A stretch of 33,995 bases of DNA from Thermoanaerobaculia bacterium (GTDB lineage: Bacteria; Acidobacteriota; Thermoanaerobaculia; Multivoradales; JAIOJS01), in the NCBI GenBank assembly GCA_019911795.1, contig JAIOJS010000027.1, positions 1-33,995 on the forward strand. The letters are read 5' to 3'. A program made the translations under genes and the position numbers. Below the pieces are notes generated by a model. It saw only the letters and a program-made list of their open reading frames with translations, was not told the origin of the DNA and searched no databases. Shown piece by piece: positions 15,889 to 24,744 of this stretch; the stretch's first letter is position 1, and each line of letters begins with the position of its first letter.

Positions 15889-17267
15889 GGGTCGAGGCCC
15901 ACCCGTCGCCGCAGGTCGAGGACGGCGGGATGCCGAGCATCGAGCCGTGTCGCATCCTCGAGAGCGCGGGCGGCCTCTTCGAAGTCGCCGGCGATGCCGG
16001 CGGTTTGCGCAAGGCCCAGGTAACCCCAGACTTCCCAGGGACGATTCCGAATCAGACCTCGAAACTGCTCTTCCGCACAGGTCAAGTCTCCGGCCTGCAA
16101 ACAGCAGTGTCCCAGATCGCGGCGGACCTGCGGATCGGCGGGCGCGAGGCGCAGAGCGCTCTCGAAGCTACGGCGAGCCTCCTCCAGACGATCGGGACAG
16201 CAGGCGAGCAGAGCGCGCCCCATCAGCTGGTGGGCGCGGGCGACTCCTGGACCCAGCGCCAGGGCCTTCTCGGCGTAGGTCAGGGCCGTCTGTGCGTGCC
16301 GACCAGCCAGCGAGCAATTGGCGAGTTGGAGAAGGGTCTCGAGGTTGTCACTCTGTAATGTCCTAGCTTCCTCCAGCGTCGCGCAAGACGCCTCGGAGTC
16401 CCCCTGGTCGAGCTGTACCACGGCGAGGAGTTGCTGCGCCGCGATGTCCTGCGGAGCCCCATCGACCGCCCTCTGAGCGAGCCGCGCCGCGACCGAGAGA
16501 TCCCCCCGAGCTCGGGCCGCACGCGCTTGCTCGAGGGCAGCCCCCGGGGTCCACGCGTATTCGGCAAGTCGATCGCTCCACGTGTCGTCGAGGAACTCAC
16601 GACTGGCCAACGCGCCGCGTTCCAGGGCGACCGCCGCCTCGTCGAACTCACCCAATCCGCGCAAGGCCCGCCCGAGGAGGAAGTAGCCCTGCCCCGCTAC
16701 AGGATCCAGCCGGAGTCCGTCCTCCGCCGCGCGTCGGGCGGAAGCGAAGTCGCGGCGCTCCAGAGAGACTCTGGCCAAACCAAAGTAGCCGACAGGCGAT
16801 CCGGGCGCTAATTCGACGAGCCGGCGAAAGTCGGACGCAGCCCGCTCCAGATCTCCATTCAGCAACGCCAGTTCGCCGTGTCGGTCGAAACCAGGTGCGA
16901 AGTCGGGGTGTTCACGAACGAGCCGGTCGAGGACCTCACCGGGTTCGCCTCCGCCACGAAGCTTCTCCCTCACGAAGTAGCCATGCAGCCGAGCATGGGG
17001 CAGTTCAGGATCGAGAGCGGAGAGGCGAGCGAAGCACTCGTCCGCTGCGGTCCACTGACGGTTGGCCTCGAGGGCGAGACAAAGCGGGATCAAAGGTCCG
17101 GAACTCGAAGGATCGAGGCGCGTTGCCTCAGCCAACCGCTCCAACTGACGCTGGGCAACCTCCGTTTCGAGTCGGGGCAACGAGGGCGGCCAGGGTCCGG
17201 AGTCCGAACCACCACACCCGACCGTCGACCCGACCGCCGCGGCCAGAAGTGCAACCCAGACCCGCAT
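15885..17267 (-). CDS. TPR-repeat lipoprotein-like protein
   Basis: I place the start at ATG 17267 (460 residues); a TTG six codons upstream (17285) is possible. Residues 1-19 are a signal sequence ending TVGC, a candidate lipobox although Thr replaces the usual Leu at -3. The remainder is TPR throughout, about eleven units, with repeated patterns such as AAQQLLAVVQLDQGDSEASCATLEEA and VWGYLGLAQTAGIAGDFEEAARAL. It is likely a periplasmic or membrane-tethered scaffold. The CRTAC1 gene overlaps its stop by 4 bp, and TPR-CRTAC1 pairs recur in this sort of genome, so they probably act together. No enzymatic motif is visible. Confidence 0.9.
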   Translation of the reverse strand: MRVWVALLAAAVGSTVGCGGSDSGPWPPSLPRLETEVAQRQLERLAEATRLDPSSSGPLIPLCLALEANRQWTAADECFARLSALDPELPHARLHGYFVREKLRGGGEPGEVLDRLVREHPDFAPGFDRHGELALLNGDLERAASDFRRLVELAPGSPVGYFGLARVSLERRDFASARRAAEDGLRLDPVAGQGYFLLGRALRGLGEFDEAAVALERGALASREFLDDTWSDRLAEYAWTPGAALEQARAARARGDLSVAARLAQRAVDGAPQDIAAQQLLAVVQLDQGDSEASCATLEEARTLQSDNLETLLQLANCSLAGRHAQTALTYAEKALALGPGVARAHQLMGRALLACCPDRLEEARRSFESALRLAPADPQVRRDLGHCCLQAGDLTCAEEQFRGLIRNRPWEVWGYLGLAQTAGIAGDFEEAARALEDATRLDARHPAVLDLRRRVGLDP

Positions 17268-17293
17268 CAGCGCATCGTATCCCAAGGGCTGGG

Positions 17294-17299
17294 TACAAT
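17294..17299 (+). promoter_or_regulatory. Candidate -10 element for the M61 peptidase gene
   Basis: TACAAT (17294-17299) matches the -10 consensus at 5 of 6 positions and lies in the divergent gap between the TPR gene and the peptidase gene, about 65 nt before the peptidase start. No convincing -35 is at the right distance, so this is a low-confidence call. Confidence 0.3.
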
Positions 17300-17365
17300 G
17301 AGCTAATCAAGGTACCGGGGCCGACTCTCTCCACGGCCCTCCCATGTCTACTGGAGTGCCCGCCC

Positions 17366-19297
17366 ATGAACTACGCCCGAACGCTCTGCACCCTCCTGCT
17401 GATGCTCGCCACTTCTCCGCTGTTGGCCAGCGGGACGGCGATCGATCTCGAGGTCGACGCCCGCCAGCTTCCCAAGAAGCTTCTGCACGCCACCTTGCGA
17501 ATCCCGGTCACCCCGGAGCGGCTCGACGATCGAGGTGTGCTGACTCTGGACTATCCGCTCTTCATCCCGGGAACCCACGCCCCATCTGGACCGATCGAAA
17601 ACGTCGCCGGCTTCGCGGCCACTGACTGCCAGGGTCAACCCACGACCTGGCTACGCAACCCTCTGCGACCCGAGAGCATCGAGGTCACTGTCCCGGAAGA
17701 GTGCGACGAAGTGACGGTGACGACCACGTACATCGCCTCTCAACCCAACGTGAATTCACGAGGCGTCGATTCCTACGGCTGGGCCGATCTCGGCGCCATC
17801 AGTTTCAACACCGTCCTCTGGGTACCCGCCGGTGAGTCGCACCAGGATGTTCGCCTGGCGACGACGGTTCGACTCCCCGCCCATTGGACGGGCGTGGCCG
17901 GCAGCCTGCCTCACACCACGAAGGCAACCTCCGAGGAGGTCATCGTCACCTTCGAGGAAGCGACCCTGGCCGAACTGGTCGACGCCCCGATGATCGCCGG
18001 CCGCAACCTGGTCACCCTCGAACTCGACCTGCCCGGCCATCCCCCCCACACCTTCAACGCCGTATCGAAGGAGCTCGTCAACGCTACCCCGCCCGACTGG
18101 ATGAAGGGATCACTCGAGGAGATGGTCCGGCAGGCGGCCCTGCTCATGGGGCACTTCCCGAGACGCCGCTTCGACTTTCTCCACGTCTTCGCCCCCGGCA
18201 TCAGCGCGGGTCTCGAGCACGGCGAGTCCACCCTGATGGGCGACGACGAGGACACCCTGGTAGAGGCGGTCCCCAAGGACGACCTTCAGGCCGGCGGTGA
18301 CAGCATCACCGTCATCCCCCACGAATACGTCCACGCATGGTGCGGCAAGCTCACCGCTCCCGAGGGTCTCGTCCCCTCCGACTTCAACGCGCCGATCCGT
18401 TCGGAGATGCTCTGGGTCTACGAAGGGCTTACCTCCTACCTCGACGAACTCCTCGCGGTGCGCTCGAACTGGGTCACCTTCGAGGAGTTTCAACATCATC
18501 TCCTGCGGTCCATCCTGTCCGCCGAGGGCCGAGAGGGTCGGCGCTGGCGTCCCCTCGAAGACACTGCGGCCGACAGCCGCAACCTGCGCGGCCGCAGCGC
18601 CCGATGGGGCGAGCTGAGACGGCGTCAGGACTACTACGCCGAGGGAGCACTCTTCTGGTTGGAAGCCGATGCCCGGATCCGGCGAGGCACGCAGGGAGAG
18701 CGCAGCCTCGACGACTTCGTACGCTCTTTCTTCGATGTTCCGGTGCGACCGGTCGGCGACCTGGTCACCTACACCCGCGACACGGTGGTGGAGAAGCTCC
18801 ACGCCGTCTACCCTGACGAGGACTGGGACGGGTTGATCCGGGCTCGTATCGAGAGCCCCCAAGAGGATCTCTCGATGACTCACCTCCTAGAGCAGATCGG
18901 CTACCAACTCGACTGGCAAGACGATCCTACTGCGCTCCAGAAGGTCCTCGACAAGAAGAGCAAGGAGCGCATCGACGTCATGGCCACCCTTGGTTTCGCC
19001 GTCGACGACGGTGTGGTCGAGAACCTCGCGCCGGGCGGTCTCGCCGACCAAGCCGGGATCCCGTTCGACGCGGAGATCGTGGGGGTCGCCGGGTGGCGAT
19101 ACTCCAAGGACCGTTTCGAGGAAGCGCTAAAGGCCACTCCGGAGTCGGGGCAGCTCGATCTCCTCGTCGACATCGAGGGGCAGCTGAAGCCTTTCACCCT
19201 GTCCTACGACGGAGGTGTCCGACACCCTCACCTGGTCCCGGTCGACGCCGACGACGACCTGCTGCGGAAGATCGCCGAACCGCTCTCGGGCTCGTAG
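17366..19297 (+). CDS. M61-family (glycyl aminopeptidase-like) metallopeptidase with PDZ domain
   Basis: The start is ATG 17366, with GGAG nine bases upstream, giving 643 residues and a signal peptide (1-22, LLMLATSPLLASG). An in-frame reading from 16895 would overlap the divergent TPR gene and is rejected. The N-terminal half is the M61 beta-rich domain. The catalytic part has GLEHGEST (282-289), zinc motif HEYVH (His319, Glu320, His323) and the third ligand Glu353 in WVYEGLTSY. A PDZ domain follows at about 530-610 (GVVENLAPGGLADQAGIPFDAEIVGV). M61 enzymes are secreted aminopeptidases acting on Gly- or Ala-terminal peptides. The Zn residues are all present. It may cooperate with the S9 peptidase that converges on it 19 bp downstream. 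Confidence 0.93.
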   Translation: MNYARTLCTLLLMLATSPLLASGTAIDLEVDARQLPKKLLHATLRIPVTPERLDDRGVLTLDYPLFIPGTHAPSGPIENVAGFAATDCQGQPTTWLRNPLRPESIEVTVPEECDEVTVTTTYIASQPNVNSRGVDSYGWADLGAISFNTVLWVPAGESHQDVRLATTVRLPAHWTGVAGSLPHTTKATSEEVIVTFEEATLAELVDAPMIAGRNLVTLELDLPGHPPHTFNAVSKELVNATPPDWMKGSLEEMVRQAALLMGHFPRRRFDFLHVFAPGISAGLEHGESTLMGDDEDTLVEAVPKDDLQAGGDSITVIPHEYVHAWCGKLTAPEGLVPSDFNAPIRSEMLWVYEGLTSYLDELLAVRSNWVTFEEFQHHLLRSILSAEGREGRRWRPLEDTAADSRNLRGRSARWGELRRRQDYYAEGALFWLEADARIRRGTQGERSLDDFVRSFFDVPVRPVGDLVTYTRDTVVEKLHAVYPDEDWDGLIRARIESPQEDLSMTHLLEQIGYQLDWQDDPTALQKVLDKKSKERIDVMATLGFAVDDGVVENLAPGGLADQAGIPFDAEIVGVAGWRYSKDRFEEALKATPESGQLDLLVDIEGQLKPFTLSYDGGVRHPHLVPVDADDDLLRKIAEPLSGS

Positions 19298-19316
19298 CCG
19301 ATCTCGGGTTCCCTCT

Positions 19317-21359
19317 CTAGTCAGACGCCTCCGGCGTGGAGCGCAGCGAGTCTCCGACGATCAGGAGGTTCCTGCGTAGATAGCCTTCGTGGCGCGCATC
19401 GGGCGGACTTCCCACCTCGCCTCCCAGGTAGCGGGCGAGCACGGTTTCGGTGAGAAATAGCCACGCGCGACGCAGTCGGGGGTCGACGAAGGAGTGTCCA
19501 GAGTCTGGATCGACGAAGAGGCTAACGTCCTTGCCGAGGTTCTGGAGTTCGGTCGCGTAGTGCTTCACTTCGACGATATCGACCTTGGCGTCCTTCCCCC
19601 CGGCGAGGATCAATAGCGGCCGAGCCGTCTCGGCAAGATGGGCCTCGGGAGACTTCCGCTGCAGTGTTTCGAAGGCCTCGGGCTGCTCACGATCCACGAG
19701 TAGCCTCTCGAGGATCTCGCGCTGCTTCAAGCCGTGCGTCAGGGTGAAGGAGGGATCGATCTGATCGAGCGAGCGCAGAAGGTCGATCGGGGGTGCCGAC
19801 GCGACGCCCACCGCGAAATGCTCGGGAGAAAAGGCGAGGGCACCTAAAACCGAGAAGCCGCCGAAGGAGTGTCCGACGATTCCCACCCGATCACGGTCAC
19901 CCAGGCCCAGGTCGAGGAGCGCGTCGACCCCCTCGATGATGTCCTGATGGACCCGACCGTCGCCGAACTCACCACGAGCCGCCATCACGTGGCGAAGTCC
20001 GTACCCGGTGGAGGCCCGATAGTTGGGCTCGAACACGATGTAGCCACGACTGGCCAAGACCTGACGTAGCCCACTGAAAGTTGGAAGGACCTGGGTCCAA
20101 GGACCCCCGTGTACCAGCGCAACGAGGGGCGCGGTGGCCGGTTCGACGCCGAGGGGAAGCGTCACAAAGCCCGGGATCTCGAGTCCATCGGATGACTCAT
20201 AGGTGACGAAGTGGGTCGGCGACAGGTGGCTCTCGACCAGGGGATTCCCCTGAAGTCGTTCCTCCTCCAGCAAAGGCCGGAGCGTTCCTGCCCGTCGGTC
20301 GAAGAGCCAGTAGCGAGGGTGGTGAACCTGTGGACCTGTCTCCTCCACCAGCCAAAAGGGACCCTGACGGCGAACCCCCACGGACACAGCGGCTCCGGCT
20401 AGCATCGTTTCCAAGCGCGAGAACTCGGCCCGCAGTCGGTCTTCGATCGGATACTGACGAAAGCGGTCGGTGTAGTAGCCGGTGGTCACGGGCGAACCGT
20501 CGATGGGATCTACCGTGACACTGGCCAGGTCGGCGCGACCGGTGGGGTCCTGGTGCAGGAGAACGAGTTGACCACTCTCCAGGTCCAAGCGATAGAGTCC
20601 CTCTAGATCGGCCCCGGCCCGGATCCGCACCACGAGACCACTACCGTCTTCGGTACGCGCCACCGGCTGGCAGGCATCGAGGAAGGCACAGCGCAAGATC
20701 TCCTTCCGCCCAGTGGCTAGCACCTGGGCGACGACCAGGTGGTCCTCGTCAGCCAGAGTCACGAAGGCGATGGTTCCCGCGTCGTCGAAGAGATACCTGA
20801 AGATGGGCGACTCGGCCGTGAAAAGCGATTCCGTCGTACCGTCCACTGCGACTCTGAGCAAGCCAAAGTCACGACGTCCCCTCTTCTCCGCCACCAGAAC
20901 ATGGTGCGGAGAGGCAGGATCGACACCGCGATAGCTCTGCTCCAGGCGCGGATCCAGTTCGAAGACGAAGGTAGGACGCCCCTCGAGGACCGGGAGGAAG
21001 GCGATTCGACCGGGGGTCTCCAGAAAGAGACCCGATCCGTCCGTCGCCCAGGCGATCCCATCCACTCGGCGGGACTCCGTGCGCAGGATGCGCTCTCCCG
21101 ACTGCGGGTCGTAGACCCACACCTCCTGAAGACGATCGCCGCGCAGTAGATAGGCCACCCGGTCTCCTCGCGGTGAGAGCACCACCTCCTGAATCTTGGG
21201 CTTGCGGAAAGCGTGTTCCATGGCAAGTGGCGCGGGCGCCTCGAGCCTTGCGGTACCCCCCAAGGGAGGAGTCAGAGTGGTTCCTGATGCGAATCCGGGG
21301 AGGGCACCCCAGCCGGCCATGACGATCGCTACCCACCAGGGAATGGCGACGCGGCTCAC
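19317..21359 (-). CDS. S9-family prolyl oligopeptidase-like serine peptidase
   Basis: The start is GTG 21359, overlapping the permease stop by 4 bp (GTGA) behind GGAGGAG; this gives 680 residues and a signal peptide (about 1-26). A frame extension to 21491 lies inside the permease gene. Residues about 45-380 form a beta-propeller-like region (VVLSPRGDRVAYLL, GIAWATDGSGLFLET). Residues about 385-650 are the hydrolase, with HGGPW (418-422), nucleophile elbow GHSFGG (Ser498), Asp590 in GGKDAKV and His622 in DSGHSF. The enzyme should be exported and cleave peptides, probably short ones. It is the last gene of a GntR-ABC operon, which suggests that peptide export or envelope peptide handling is the common theme. 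Confidence 0.93.
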   Translation of the reverse strand: MSRVAIPWWVAIVMAGWGALPGFASGTTLTPPLGGTARLEAPAPLAMEHAFRKPKIQEVVLSPRGDRVAYLLRGDRLQEVWVYDPQSGERILRTESRRVDGIAWATDGSGLFLETPGRIAFLPVLEGRPTFVFELDPRLEQSYRGVDPASPHHVLVAEKRGRRDFGLLRVAVDGTTESLFTAESPIFRYLFDDAGTIAFVTLADEDHLVVAQVLATGRKEILRCAFLDACQPVARTEDGSGLVVRIRAGADLEGLYRLDLESGQLVLLHQDPTGRADLASVTVDPIDGSPVTTGYYTDRFRQYPIEDRLRAEFSRLETMLAGAAVSVGVRRQGPFWLVEETGPQVHHPRYWLFDRRAGTLRPLLEEERLQGNPLVESHLSPTHFVTYESSDGLEIPGFVTLPLGVEPATAPLVALVHGGPWTQVLPTFSGLRQVLASRGYIVFEPNYRASTGYGLRHVMAARGEFGDGRVHQDIIEGVDALLDLGLGDRDRVGIVGHSFGGFSVLGALAFSPEHFAVGVASAPPIDLLRSLDQIDPSFTLTHGLKQREILERLLVDREQPEAFETLQRKSPEAHLAETARPLLILAGGKDAKVDIVEVKHYATELQNLGKDVSLFVDPDSGHSFVDPRLRRAWLFLTETVLARYLGGEVGSPPDARHEGYLRRNLLIVGDSLRSTPEASD

Positions 21360-23275
21360 GCCCGCTCCTCCACCGTCCGGACCAGGGCGATCCGAGGCGA
21401 CACCATCTTCGGCATCTTCTCTCGCCGAGGGGTCAGGCAGAGAAAGCTGAGGAAGCCGGGCAGGCCAGTGAGAAGGGCAGCGACCGTCCAACCATGACGC
21501 GCTGCCGTGGGCAGGCGTCGGCGAGTGCTCATCCAGGCGGTTAGGACGGCCGAGACCAGAGCCATCAGGAGTGTAGCCCAGAGCACCTCGGCCGGTAGGC
21601 GCCGATGAATGAGATCGGCCCAGCCAACCCGATGCGCACGGCGAGACGCGATTGCGCCCCAGGTCAGGTCGTAGAGATCGTGGACCAGGGGGGAAGCGAT
21701 AAAGGCCCGGTACCGGTAGAGAGCCGGGAATCCGGCCTCGAGGGAGCGTTGCGCTACCACCGTAGGCGCCATCGTGGGTGGCGCGTCGAGAGCCAGCTCG
21801 ACGACGAACTGTCGGGCATCAGCGTAGCCCTGATCATCCTGCAGTCCATACACAAAGGAGAGCAGGTAGCCGTCGAGTAGTTCGGCCACGGCGATCTGGT
21901 CGAGGTAGCGAGGCGGTCCAGGAAGCGGAACCACCGAGGTAGCGATCCATGGACCGAGTTCCTCCTCGCTGTCCTCGGGCTCGACGAAGTAGAGGGCGCG
22001 GTCACTGACGATCGTATCGAAGGAGCCATGATGCACGAGAGGACTCACCATCGTCTCTCCGATCGGTAACTCGAAGCGAAGTCGAGCCTCCTGCTCTTCG
22101 GGATCGAAGTGATAGACCCGGCGCGGCGTGACTAGATCGTCGCCATCGACGAGCGGAATCTCGACGAACGGCTGAACCTCGGCGAGATTCTCGCTCGGTC
22201 CTCCCTCGGCACCCAACCAACCAACCGCGCGTCCCGAGACCGCCTCCCTGCCGTGGAAGAGCATCTTGTCGTGGGAGAAGGTCCATACCGTGCCCTCCTC
22301 GGCGTCGACTAGTTGTGAGTCGCGGTCGGCGATCATCAGCTGATGACGCACCGCCGTCGGCCGCCGCTGGAACGGGAGGGGAATCGATACTGCCTCGGCG
22401 AGACGAACCTGTCGCCGAAGAAAGGCCGCGTGGTCGGTCGAGGTGAGCGCGAGGCCGTGATCGATCATTTCGGCGGGTTCTGCCGAGAGGTAGCTCACAT
22501 GCTCCAGGGTCCCCTCGGGGAAGTAGTCGTTCCAGCTGTGAACGGCAAAGCTCTTCAACCCATGGAGGCGGACCACGAGACCCGTCTGGTAGACCGTCGT
22601 GGCAAACACCGCACCGACGAGGAGGAAGGCGATCTGAAGGGTCAGGGCATTGGCAGAGAGCGGAAGAACCCCAGACGGATGGGTCGAGAGGTCGGGCTTG
22701 AAGACCGAGTAGGCCAAGTACGAGAGCCACGCGATGACCAGAATCTGCGGCACGAAGATCCACAGGCCCACCGCATGCCAGGTTAGAAAGAAGCTGGGAA
22801 GAACGATGGCCAGCAGCGCGGCCCGAGTGCGACTCAGGGCGATGTAGCAACCAACCAGGTAGAAACTCAAGGAGGTCCCGAAGAGGAAGAACGCCATCAG
22901 ATATTGGCGAGGGTCGACCCACTGAGCAGTGACCGCGTCGGAGAGAGCCGCGACCAGGAGCCAGGGCACGGCGATCACGGCGAAGAGCAGGAGGGCCGCT
23001 CCTCCGGCGATGGCCAGCAGGATCCGCGCGGGCTCCATCGGCCGGTGGATCAGGTAGGTCCAGCGATTGATCTTGCGGTAGGACCCCAGTTGGTACAAGC
23101 CGAAAAGAAGCCCGGTCAGCGCGTAGAGCATCAGCCCAGGCAAGAGCTTTGCCATGGATGGGATGTACAGATCTGAGAAGGTAGAGACAGCGCGCAGGAC
23201 GACCAGATGGAGGATGGCGAAACCGATCGCCAGGTAACGGAAGCGAGTCAGCTCGCTCTTCATGAGTGGCCACAT
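21356..23275 (-). CDS. ABC transporter permease with large extracytoplasmic domain
   Basis: ATG 23275, with TTGGAG seven bases upstream, gives 639 residues; a TTG at 23287 is an alternative. About seven membrane helices lie at residues 14-230. A long soluble region follows (about 231-560), rich in beta-type sequence (WTFSHDKMLFHG, RRVYHFDPEEQEARLRFEL, DRALYFVEPEDSEEELG), and two more helices lie at about 565-615. The order matches no ABC permease family I can name beyond general ABC-2-like topology. It is encoded directly after its ATPase, the gap being 59 bp, and overlaps the S9 peptidase gene. The soluble domain probably faces the periplasm and may bind substrate. The ABC assignment rests mainly on the neighbours. 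Confidence 0.8.
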   Translation of the reverse strand: MWPLMKSELTRFRYLAIGFAILHLVVLRAVSTFSDLYIPSMAKLLPGLMLYALTGLLFGLYQLGSYRKINRWTYLIHRPMEPARILLAIAGGAALLLFAVIAVPWLLVAALSDAVTAQWVDPRQYLMAFFLFGTSLSFYLVGCYIALSRTRAALLAIVLPSFFLTWHAVGLWIFVPQILVIAWLSYLAYSVFKPDLSTHPSGVLPLSANALTLQIAFLLVGAVFATTVYQTGLVVRLHGLKSFAVHSWNDYFPEGTLEHVSYLSAEPAEMIDHGLALTSTDHAAFLRRQVRLAEAVSIPLPFQRRPTAVRHQLMIADRDSQLVDAEEGTVWTFSHDKMLFHGREAVSGRAVGWLGAEGGPSENLAEVQPFVEIPLVDGDDLVTPRRVYHFDPEEQEARLRFELPIGETMVSPLVHHGSFDTIVSDRALYFVEPEDSEEELGPWIATSVVPLPGPPRYLDQIAVAELLDGYLLSFVYGLQDDQGYADARQFVVELALDAPPTMAPTVVAQRSLEAGFPALYRYRAFIASPLVHDLYDLTWGAIASRRAHRVGWADLIHRRLPAEVLWATLLMALVSAVLTAWMSTRRRLPTAARHGWTVAALLTGLPGFLSFLCLTPRREKMPKMVSPRIALVRTVEERA

Positions 23276-23334
23276 ATCGAGCTCCAAGGGCTTGGTGATG
23301 GAAGAGTTGACGGGTTGATTGTTGTCAGAGAGGA

Positions 23335-24243
23335 CTAGCGACGGGGGGCGTGGTGACCTCGAGTGAGGTAGGCATTGACGGCTCGGTCGAGACCGACGGG
23401 AAGTCGCTGCACTGAAACAGCGCCGAGGCCACGGAGCCGCTCGCCGAGGTCGTCTCCCTGATCGAGTACGACGAGATGGCGTTGACCCTCGATCTCCCGC
23501 GCCTGAAGCAACCCGGGAATCGAGCCGTTGGCCACCCGCGGCGAGAGTCCCTCGGTGACCCAGTAGCTGACTCGTTCACAGAAGTCCTCCGGTGCCGCCA
23601 GGCAGGCAACTTCGCCGCGCTCGAGAATGACCAGATTGTCGGCCACCCGTTCGATCTCGTCCATCTGGTGCGAGCAGTAGACGATCGTGCGCCCCTCCTG
23701 ACCGCCAACAAAGAGAAGACTCTGGAGAAACGCCTGCTTGGCCACCACGTCGAGACCGAGGGTCGGCTCGTCGAGGATGAGGAGTTCCGGTCCCTGGGCC
23801 AGGGCCATGGCCAAACTCGTCCCGGCGCGCTCGCCCCGCGAGAGCTCAGAGATCTTCTGATCGCCGTGGACGTCGAAGTGACCCATCACCTCGCGGTGGA
23901 CGTCATCATCCCACTGCGGATAGAGCCGGCGGTTGAGAGCGACGAGATCCCGGACCTTCATCCACGCCGGAAGCGTGTGCTCCTCGTGCACCAGCCCAAT
24001 GCGGCCGCGAACCTCAGGCGTCAGCTGAGAGCTCTCGACCCCCAAAATGCGGGAACTCCCGGAGGACGGGCTGAGGATCCCCAGAAGGATCCTGAACAGG
24101 GTGGACTTGCCGGCGCCGTTGCTGCCGATCACCGCATGCACACCACCGCGCGGCAGCGACATCGTCAGGTCTCGAAGGGCTTGCTTGCGCCCGAAGGTCT
24201 TGCTCAGGGCGCTGGTTTCGATCACGTAGTCAGACATCATCAT
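23335..24243 (-). CDS. ABC transporter ATP-binding protein
   Basis: The 302-residue protein starts at ATG 24243, seven bases after AAGGA; an internal ATG at 24237 is less well spaced. It has Walker A GSNGAGKST (40-48), Walker B LLILDEP (154-160) followed by TLGLD, and an H-loop (CSHQMDEIE, about His191). The signature is LSRGERAG (134-141) rather than LSGGQ, and the Q-loop position reads HEEH where Gln is usual. A C-terminal region of about 85 residues follows the ATPase core, as in CcmA/YtrB-like ATPases. It should drive the permease encoded next. It lies 25 bp after the GntR gene, in the arrangement of YtrA-controlled ABC operons. Confidence 0.93.
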   Translation of the reverse strand: MMMSDYVIETSALSKTFGRKQALRDLTMSLPRGGVHAVIGSNGAGKSTLFRILLGILSPSSGSSRILGVESSQLTPEVRGRIGLVHEEHTLPAWMKVRDLVALNRRLYPQWDDDVHREVMGHFDVHGDQKISELSRGERAGTSLAMALAQGPELLILDEPTLGLDVVAKQAFLQSLLFVGGQEGRTIVYCSHQMDEIERVADNLVILERGEVACLAAPEDFCERVSYWVTEGLSPRVANGSIPGLLQAREIEGQRHLVVLDQGDDLGERLRGLGAVSVQRLPVGLDRAVNAYLTRGHHAPRR

Positions 24244-24268
24244 TTCGGATTCCTTGAAGACGGTTCAG

Positions 24269-24655
24269 CTAGGAGGACTTCCTGAGGAGCGGCGCCAGCT
24301 CCTTCTCGAGGGCGTCGAGGATCTCGTCCGGTTCGAAACCCAGGGTGATCACGGTGGTCACCAACTGCTGGATCGCCGTGTCGAGACGCCGTCGGCGCTC
24401 CTCGTAACTCAGTTGTTGCCGCGGTTCGCAAACGAAAACGCCCACCCCCTGGCGAGACTCGATGAGTCCCTCTGCCGTGAGAGCGCTGTACGCCTTGGCC
24501 ACGGTGTTGGGATTGACGGTGAGCTGCATGGCGAGCCCTCGGGTGCTCGGTAGCTTGGTCCCAGGAAGGAGCTCTCCCGTCGCGACTTGCATGCGAAAGC
24601 CATCGACGATCTGTTGAAAAACGGGCCGGGAGTCCCCGGTGGTGATCTGGATCAT
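24269..24655 (-). CDS. GntR-family transcriptional regulator, YtrA type
   Basis: At 128 residues this is the short YtrA form: a winged helix-turn-helix (about 8-75: VFQQIVDGFRMQVATGELLPG, KLPSTRGLAMQLTVNPNTVAKAYSALTAEGLIE, GVGVFV) and a short helical tail for dimerisation, with no large effector domain. YtrA-type regulators usually repress the ABC transporter operon they head. ATG 24655 follows a very strong GGAGGAGGAG site. It is the first gene of the operon, with a promoter at 24716-24744 and an inverted repeat over the -10. The effector is unknown; cell-wall antibiotics induce some relatives. Confidence 0.94.
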   Translation of the reverse strand: MIQITTGDSRPVFQQIVDGFRMQVATGELLPGTKLPSTRGLAMQLTVNPNTVAKAYSALTAEGLIESRQGVGVFVCEPRQQLSYEERRRRLDTAIQQLVTTVITLGFEPDEILDALEKELAPLLRKSS

Positions 24656-24700
24656 TGTGATCTGCTCCTCCTCCTGTCATCTTGTCGAGCGCGTACCATC

Positions 24701-24721
24701 TGTACCACGCCACCTAGTACA
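24701..24721. promoter_or_regulatory. 21-bp inverted repeat, candidate GntR/YtrA operator
   Basis: TGTAC (24701-24705) and GTACA (24717-24721) are perfect inverted arms around an 11-bp spacer. The right arm overlaps the -10 box of the operon promoter, so binding would block initiation. A further GTAC at 24693-24696 lies beside it. A GntR dimer is the obvious candidate to bind, given its position as first gene of the operon. Confidence 0.5.
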
Positions 24722-24744
24722 CCATAGGCACAGGGGAGTGTCAA
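24716..24744 (-). promoter_or_regulatory. Promoter of the gntR-ABC-S9 operon
   Basis: On the minus strand a perfect -35 TTGACA (24744-24739) is followed, after exactly 17 nt, by TGTACT (24721-24716), a 4-of-6 match to the -10 consensus. Transcription would begin near 24709, leaving about 50 nt before the regulator's ATG. This is the best sigma-70-type promoter in the window. Confidence 0.65.

Noticed and set aside
16895-17365. A long N-terminal extension of the M61 peptidase
   Set aside because: It would overlap the divergent TPR gene and lacks a signal peptide; ATG 17366 has both a ribosome-binding site and a signal peptide.
22002-23273. A 423-residue minus-strand frame inside the permease gene
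   Set aside because: It is Arg/Pro/Ser-rich and has no membrane segments or motifs; it is an alternate frame of the permease.
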